A stretch of 64,000 nt of DNA from Prevotella sp. (GTDB lineage: Bacteria; Bacteroidota; Bacteroidia; Bacteroidales; Bacteroidaceae). The stretch's first letter is position 1. The number at the start of each line of letters is the position of its first letter. Of this stretch, positions 59,795 through 64,000 are shown piece after piece. The notes below the pieces were generated by a model. It worked only from the letters and a program-made list of their open reading frames with translations. It was not told the origin of the DNA and searched no databases. The stretch lies in the NCBI GenBank assembly GCA_017548605.1, contig JAFYZT010000026.1, positions 1 to 64,000 of the forward strand. The letters run 5' to 3'. Made by a program: the position numbers and the translations under genes.

Positions 59795-59822
59795 GTTGAG
59801 GGTTTAGTGTTGAGGGTTTAGT
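59795..59822. repeat. Two copies of a 14-bp unit (four heptamers) between trpA and trpB
   Basis: GTTGAGGGTTTAGT occurs twice, from the base after the trpB ATG through the trpA stop codon. It makes up the entire spacer. Confidence 0.85.
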
Positions 59823-60594
59823 GTTCTAATGCTTCGTAGAGAGCGTCGAGCGCATCGGAGGGATTCTGGTGTTCGCTGAGCAGTGTAACGAATTTTGAGC
59901 CAATGATGGCCCCTGCAGCATTATCCTGGGCACTTTGGAGTGTCTGTCGGTTGGATATACCGAATCCTATCATTCGTGGAGTTTTCAGGTTCATGCTGTT
60001 GATTCTTTGGAAATATGCTTGTTTCGTTTCGTTGAACTGTTGTTGTGCCCCCGTGATACTGGCGGATGACACCATATAGATGAACCCATCGGTATGTTGG
60101 TCGATAAGACGGATTCGCTCTTCCGACGTTTCCGGAGTAATCATCATGATGACACGCACATCGTATTTGTCGGCCAATGGCTTTACATCTGCTATATAGT
60201 CATCGAAGGGCAAATCAGGAATAATGGTTCCGCTGACCCCACATTCGACACACCGTTGGAAGAAATGTTCAAGACCATAGTGCATGATAGGATTGAGATA
60301 ACTCATGATGACCAATGGGATTTTCACTTTATCATTAATGTCGTGAAGCTGTGAGAGGAGGATATCTAGCGTCATACCATTTTTCAAGGCTGTCGTGGCA
60401 GCTGTTTGTATGACCGGGCCATCTGCCAGTGGGTCACTGAAGGGCATTCCCACCTCGACCATATCGATACCTTTATCTTGCATGGCAAGGATTACCTCAC
60501 CGGTGCCATCAAGAGTAGGACATCCCGCACAAAAATAGAGCGACAACAGTTTTCTATTATCCCGTTGAGAGAAGAGTTGGTTGATTTTGTTCAT
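59818..60594 (-). CDS. trpA: Tryptophan synthase alpha chain
   Basis: TrpA cleaves indole-3-glycerol phosphate to indole, which is channelled to TrpB. The 258-residue TIM barrel has VEVGMPFSDPLADGPVIQ near 47-64, containing both catalytic residues (Glu and Asp), and GFGISNRQTLQSA near 208. It is placed after trpC and before trpB. Its stop TAA is part of the 14-bp repeat. Confidence 0.96.
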   Translation of the reverse strand: MNKINQLFSQRDNRKLLSLYFCAGCPTLDGTGEVILAMQDKGIDMVEVGMPFSDPLADGPVIQTAATTALKNGMTLDILLSQLHDINDKVKIPLVIMSYLNPIMHYGLEHFFQRCVECGVSGTIIPDLPFDDYIADVKPLADKYDVRVIMMITPETSEERIRLIDQHTDGFIYMVSSASITGAQQQFNETKQAYFQRINSMNLKTPRMIGFGISNRQTLQSAQDNAAGAIIGSKFVTLLSEHQNPSDALDALYEALEH

Positions 60595-60620
60595 AACAGT
60601 TGTTTTAAGAGTTATTGGGG

Positions 60621-61415
60621 TTAGAGGAGTTGTTGTATGAACTGCTTGAGTGCAAGACCCGGGTCGGGCATTTTCATGAATTGTTCTCCGATGAGGAATC
60701 CCCGGTAGCCCACTTCACGCAGTTGTTTTACCGTTAATGGGTTTGAAATGCCGCTTTCGCTAACCCAACATGCCCCTTTTGGCAATTTCTCTGCCAATCG
60801 AAACGAGTTTTGCACATCAGTGACGAAAGAGCCGAGATTTCTGTTATTGATTCCGAACATGTCAGGCTCCAATTCCGCGTAATGCAACTCCTCTTCACCA
60901 TGCATCTCCAATAACACCTCCAGTTGTAATTGGTGAGCCTCATTGAGGAGTGTCCTGCATTCGTTTTTTGACAAATCGGCCGCTATGAGCAGAACCGCTG
61001 AAGCTCCGCAGAGACGCGCCTGCAACAGTTGATACTCGTCGATAACGAAATTTTTGTAGAGCACAGGCGCAGAGACTCCTGATTCTCTTGCCACGGTGAT
61101 GAAAGCATCGTCACCCCCGAAGAAATGGCTGTCGGTTAAAATGCTGATAGCAGTTGCCCCATTTTGTTGGTATTTCATTGGCACGACTTCAGCACTTGCA
61201 TCTTTGTTGATCCACCCTTTAGATGGTGACTTTCTTTTAAATTCGGCGATGATACCTGTTGGAGAATCGAGCAATGCCTGTCGCATGGAGATTATTGGAG
61301 CGTTGTCAATCTTTCTTTCTACCAGCGTCAACAGTTCTTTATAAGGAAGTCGCTGTTTTATTTCCATCAGTTCCTTCCGTTTATGTGCTACTATGTCATT
61401 AAGGATGTCTGTCAT
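60621..61415 (-). CDS. trpC: Indole-3-glycerol phosphate synthase
   Basis: TrpC closes the indole ring from carboxyphenylaminodeoxyribulose phosphate. The 264-residue barrel has IAEFKRKSPSKGWI near 55 (catalytic Lys residues), FGINNRNLGSF near 193 and VSESGI near 218. It is a single-domain enzyme: no phosphoribosylanthranilate isomerase (TrpF) domain is fused to it, and no separate trpF is present in this operon. It follows trpD after one base. Confidence 0.96.
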   Translation of the reverse strand: MTDILNDIVAHKRKELMEIKQRLPYKELLTLVERKIDNAPIISMRQALLDSPTGIIAEFKRKSPSKGWINKDASAEVVPMKYQQNGATAISILTDSHFFGGDDAFITVARESGVSAPVLYKNFVIDEYQLLQARLCGASAVLLIAADLSKNECRTLLNEAHQLQLEVLLEMHGEEELHYAELEPDMFGINNRNLGSFVTDVQNSFRLAEKLPKGACWVSESGISNPLTVKQLREVGYRGFLIGEQFMKMPDPGLALKQFIQQLL

Positions 61416-61416
61416 A

Positions 61417-62421
61417 TCACGAATTGATTTCTACGAATTTTTTGAATACTTTCAATGCCGCTCCACTCTCTATGGATGTACGGGCGATGTCAAGACATTC
61501 CTCAATGGTTTTTTCTCCCCTTTCGAGCACCTGTATACCAAACGCCGCGTTAGCCATAACGATTTCTTTCTGTGCCTGCAAGCATCGGTTTTCGAGTACG
61601 CTATCGAAGATATCTGCCGCCTCTTCTTCCGTTGCCCCTGCCACCAATTCGTGAGGTTGGGCAATGGATAGTCCCAGCTGTTGCGGTGAGAACACCCTTT
61701 CGTAGTTGTTAGTAGTCACTTTGAAGTCGCCAGTGAGTGATATCTCATCATACCCGTCGATGCTGTTGACGATGGCGTAGTCAATACCCATTTTCTGATA
61801 TACATTATTATATAGGCGCATCTGGTCGAGATTAGCCACCCCAAGAAGTTGGCATTTTGGCTGTGACGGATTGACGAGTGGACCGAGGAGGTTGAAGAAT
61901 GTTGGAAACTGTAATGCTTTCCTGATATGTCCCACAAATTTCATGGCTTTCGCGAAGAGTTGAGCGTGAAGGTACACGATACCACATTCGTTGAGCGAGC
62001 GGTTGAGCAAGTCGCTGTCTGCCGTGAACTTCACGCCATGTTGTTGTATGACGTTAGAAGCTCCGCTTGTTGATGTAGCTGCGTAATTGCCATGTTTAGC
62101 CACTTTGTATCCCGCGCCGGCAATGACGAAACACGCTGTTGTAGATATGTTAAACGTGTTTTTACGGTCTCCTCCCGTTCCCACCACGTCGATGTACCTG
62201 TCGGCTGATAAGATGGCGGGAACTCCCGTTTCAAGAATGCCATCGCGGAATCCTAACAGTTCATCGACGGTAATGCCACGCATCTGGATGGCTGTAAGCA
62301 GTGCCGCTATTTGTTCATCAGGAATTTCCCCTCTAGTAATGGCAAGAAGGATGTCATGTGTCTCATTACGCTGCAGTTTTTCCTGGTTGAGAATTCTGCC
62401 TAAAATTTCTTTCATTTCCAT
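61417..62421 (-). CDS. trpD: Anthranilate phosphoribosyltransferase
   Basis: TrpD transfers phosphoribose from PRPP to anthranilate. The 334-residue protein has the PRPP motif VVGTGGDRKNTFNIST near 83 and the KHGNYAATSTSGASNV anthranilate/PRPP loop near 112. It is the first structural gene of the operon, 38 bases after the attenuator terminator. Two Met codons (62421 and 62415) could start it; I keep the first. It is not fused to trpG, unlike the enterobacterial form. Confidence 0.96.
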   Translation of the reverse strand: MEMKEILGRILNQEKLQRNETHDILLAITRGEIPDEQIAALLTAIQMRGITVDELLGFRDGILETGVPAILSADRYIDVVGTGGDRKNTFNISTTACFVIAGAGYKVAKHGNYAATSTSGASNVIQQHGVKFTADSDLLNRSLNECGIVYLHAQLFAKAMKFVGHIRKALQFPTFFNLLGPLVNPSQPKCQLLGVANLDQMRLYNNVYQKMGIDYAIVNSIDGYDEISLTGDFKVTTNNYERVFSPQQLGLSIAQPHELVAGATEEEAADIFDSVLENRCLQAQKEIVMANAAFGIQVLERGEKTIEECLDIARTSIESGAALKVFKKFVEINS

Positions 62422-62459
62422 GATTGCTATGTTTTTTGATTTTAATTGATTTTTTTGAA

Positions 62460-62491
62460 TAAAAAAGGGCCTGTCGTGGAACGACAGGCCT
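62460..62491 (-). terminator. trp attenuator terminator
   Basis: On the minus strand GGCCTGTCGT pairs with ACGACAGGCC around a 3-base loop, followed by a run of T. It lies between the leader peptide and trpD, where readthrough decides expression of the operon. Confidence 0.85.
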
Positions 62492-62531
62492 CAGTGTATC
62501 TTTTTTTCGATTACGCACACGGCTACGTTAC

Positions 62532-62594
62532 TCACGACTTTTTGAATCTTGAGTAGCGCCACCACCATGCGTTAAAGTTCGAAAATGTCATCAT
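62532..62594 (-). CDS. trpL: trp operon leader peptide
   Basis: A 20-codon reading frame, too short for usual gene finding, codes for MMTFSNFNAWWWRYSRFKKS with three consecutive Trp codons (62559-62567) and ends with TGA. It lies 18 bases after a consensus -7 box and 40 bases before the terminator stem. Downstream of the Trp codons, GGCGCTACTC (62551-62560) can pair with GAGTAACGTAGCC (62521-62533). GCCGTGT (62517-62523) can alternatively pair with ACACTGAGGC (62488-62497), which would break the terminator stem. This is the classical arrangement for ribosome-mediated attenuation: stalling at Trp codons would favour the antiterminator. The control mechanism is inferred, the frame is seen. Confidence 0.85.
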   Translation of the reverse strand: MMTFSNFNAWWWRYSRFKKS

Positions 62595-62611
62595 ATCCTT
62601 GAATTTGGTTG

Positions 62612-62642
62612 CAAAGTTAATGATAAAAATTGATTCTGCAAA
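62612..62642 (-). promoter_or_regulatory. Promoter of the trp operon
   Basis: The -33 TTTG (62639-62642), a 19-base spacer and the -7 TAACTTTG (62612-62619) on the minus strand. Predicted transcription start is near 62606, giving a leader of about 185 bases before trpD. Confidence 0.8.
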
Positions 62643-62703
62643 TAAAATGTAAGTTTTTTGCTAAAAAAAGATGAAATACTATGCTTTTCCAATAAAATCC
62701 AGG

Positions 62704-63114
62704 TTATGGTTGCTGAAGTGGCGTATCTTTGCGGTATGAGGTGCCCGTGAGGACACAGATGAGTTCACCCTTCTGGTTGGTTACTCGAACCTCAGCGTAG
62801 GGAATGCGGTGATGGTTGAATATTTCGCAGGCTTCAGCCGTCAAGCTATCGCCTTCTTTTGCTGATTTCAAGAATGAGATAGAGTTATTGATGCCGAAGG
62901 TGAGTTTACCGTGACTGTTCATGACCGCCGCTAATGCCAAGTCAGCCAGAGTGAAGAGTGCTCCTCCCTGACAAACGTTGCCACCATTGAGGTGTCGATG
63001 GCTGACAATCATGGTAGCTTTAGCATATCCTTCACTTATTTCAACAAGTTGGGCTCCGTTTTCTGCAGCGAAACGATCGTTTTTGTTGAGGAAATCCATG
63101 AGTTTCATATCCAT
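62704..63114 (-). CDS. PaaI-type hotdog thioesterase
   Basis: A 136-residue single hotdog-fold protein. The core RHLNGGNVCQGGALFTLADLALA (about 40-62) matches the PaaI/YdiI thioesterase motif, with Gln where many members have His before the double Gly. The catalytic Asp equivalent is in TLAD. Members hydrolyse acyl- or aryl-CoA thioesters. No pathway context is visible; it lies between the trp promoter and the susC region on the minus strand. Confidence 0.87.
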   Translation of the reverse strand: MDMKLMDFLNKNDRFAAENGAQLVEISEGYAKATMIVSHRHLNGGNVCQGGALFTLADLALAAVMNSHGKLTFGINNSISFLKSAKEGDSLTAEACEIFNHHRIPYAEVRVTNQKGELICVLTGTSYRKDTPLQQP

Positions 63115-63223
63115 TGAATATAAAGAGTTGAGTTATGCTGTGCAAAGGTAAGAAATAAATGAAAGGAATACGACAGTTTACGATAACGTTTTCAACATTA
63201 ATGAGATTATTTTTCATGAAAAA

Positions 63224-63436
63224 TTTGTTTAATATTCAAAAAAAAATGCTATATTTGCAAAATCAAACAATTGGCAGTTGGTAATAAGTTGATATGCTGC
63301 TTTGTCCTTTTGTCACATTGTTTCTATGTGAACCAAGCCCGCGAGGGTGTTACGAACTACTTAAAACAGGAACTTACCATCATTGACATTCAAGCGGTAA
63401 TAAACCTAAGACAATTTTAACTAAACCTAAATATTT
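63224..63436 (+). promoter_or_regulatory. susC promoter and long leader with a possible upstream ORF
   Basis: The -7 box TATATTTG (63250-63257), with TTTG at 63224-63227 (22-base spacer), gives a leader of about 175 bases. Within it a 30-codon frame (63294-63386, beginning MLLCPFVTLFLC and ending TYHH) and a small hairpin (TCACAT/ATGTGA, about 63313-63330) are visible. The rest of the 322-bp gap holds no gene. Confidence 0.45.
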
Positions 63437-64000
63437 ATGTCTGGAAAATTTAAAATCTTTCGGATTGCGCTCATGTTCATTCTGGCCATGGTGGCTGGAG
63501 GCATGTCCGCGCAAAACATCACAGGTAATGTGACCGATTCGAGCGGAGAACCCATTATCGGTGCCACGATTATGGAGACCGGCACCAGCAATGGCACCGT
63601 GACCGACATTGACGGAAACTTTACCTTGAGCAATGTGAAAGGCAATCAGATTACCGTCTCGTACATCGGTATGAAGACACAACAGGTGAATATTGCCGGC
63701 AAGTCAACCGTGAACATCACCCTCGAAGACGAGTCGACCACGTTGAACGATGTGGTGGTGATTGGTTACGGTACAGTGAGAAAGAAAGACTTGACAGGTG
63801 CCGTCAGCACCGTCAAGGGTCAAGATTTGGTCAAGGTACCTGTGACCAATGTCGCCGAAGCCTTGACCGGTAAGTTGGCCGGTGTTCAGATTACCACCTC
63901 CGACGGTTCTCCCGATGCCGAGATGTTGATTCGCGTGCGTGGTGGCGGTTCTATTACCGGTGACAACTCACCTCTATATATTGTTGACGGCTTCCCCGTA
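63437..64000 (+). CDS. SusC/RagA-type TonB-dependent outer-membrane protein, 5' part
   Basis: Only the first 188 residues are in the window; the family is about 1000 residues long. A signal peptide (1-25, ending GMSAQ) is followed by the carboxypeptidase-D-like N-terminal domain (about 27-105, ITGNVTDSSGEPIIGATIMETG). A TonB-box-like LNDVVVIGYGTVRKKDLTGAV comes next, and then the start of the plug domain (VAEALTGKLAGVQI ... YIVDGFP). Such proteins form nutrient importers with a SusD lipoprotein, which would be expected to the right. The substrate cannot be assigned. Confidence 0.95.
   Translation, partial: MSGKFKIFRIALMFILAMVAGGMSAQNITGNVTDSSGEPIIGATIMETGTSNGTVTDIDGNFTLSNVKGNQITVSYIGMKTQQVNIAGKSTVNITLEDESTTLNDVVVIGYGTVRKKDLTGAVSTVKGQDLVKVPVTNVAEALTGKLAGVQITTSDGSPDAEMLIRVRGGGSITGDNSPLYIVDGFPV

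Noticed and set aside
1318-59822. The idea that the 7- and 8-bp arrays act as stop codons in all three frames between genes.
   Set aside because: Units carrying a stop triplet on the transcribed strand fit some arrays (10172, 15378, 53353, 59795), but the arrays at 1318, 4820, 47294 and 54637 contain none on that strand.
1-64000. Search for phage, integrase, insertion sequence, restriction or toxin-antitoxin genes.
   Set aside because: None of the coding regions resembles these; the segment reads as core chromosome.

Overview
The window looks like a chromosomal segment of a Prevotella-like member of the Bacteroidales. The evidence is a SusC/RagA-type outer-membrane protein at the right edge, many Bacteroidetes-specific families (DUF3127, DUF4105, DUF4293, DUF4836, DUF5687, GHL10), a Bacteroidetes-type SecA, upstream regions with the -33 TTTG / -7 TAnnTTTG promoter pattern and little sign of Shine-Dalgarno sites, and a possible type IX secretion tail. 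There is no phage, insertion sequence, CRISPR array or rRNA operon. It is mostly core genome, with unusual intergenic sequence.

Layout. 1-6.8 kb: partial glycogen branching enzyme, a MORN-repeat protein, kdsB converging on tilS, an RlmI-type rRNA methyltransferase and an RNase D-like exonuclease. 7-12 kb: ftsK, a LolA-like carrier, a DUF5687 membrane protein and two identical tRNA-Asp genes. 12-17 kb (minus): cstA, a small beta-barrel protein, recR, a membrane protein, a GT2 glycosyltransferase and a GNAT enzyme. 17-25 kb: two GHL10 proteins flank two DUF3127 proteins and a dnaN / exonuclease / coaBC run. 25-31 kb (minus): an outer-membrane protein, lptC, a CNNM/CBS protein and a PpiD-like foldase, an envelope-biogenesis block. 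31-38 kb: a Ser/Thr kinase fused to a TonB C-terminal domain, a DUF4105 protein, secA, and an ABC ATPase of the type that partners DUF5687. 39-46 kb: an Arg/His-rich secreted protein, then a six-gene minus operon (nucleoside permease, bifunctional nuclease, rsmE, DUF4836 lipoprotein, ABC ATPase, FtsX permease) and a LEA-like lipoprotein. 46-53 kb: bamD-rpoZ-DUF4293, divergent uvrB, and an M16 peptidase. 53-56 kb: an ABC operon ending in a GntR/YtrA-type repressor. 56.5-62.6 kb: a trp operon (trpD-C-A-B-E-G, no trpF). The right end holds a thioesterase and the start of a susC gene.

Most notable. (1) The trp operon is preceded by a complete attenuator: promoter, 20-residue leader peptide with three consecutive Trp codons, alternative pairings and a terminator. 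(2) A DUF3127 protein beside dnaN ends in DDLPF after a Pro/Ala linker, the architecture of single-stranded DNA-binding protein. (3) At least fifteen intergenic tandem arrays have units of 7 or 8 bp, often filling whole gaps and touching start or stop codons. (4) Six GC-rich palindromes recur; one encodes the overlapping C-termini of kdsB and tilS and another sits in frame in the coaBC interdomain linker. (5) A eukaryotic-type kinase is joined through one membrane segment to a TonB C-terminal domain. (6) Repeated promoter-like modules precede ftsK and a GHL10 gene.
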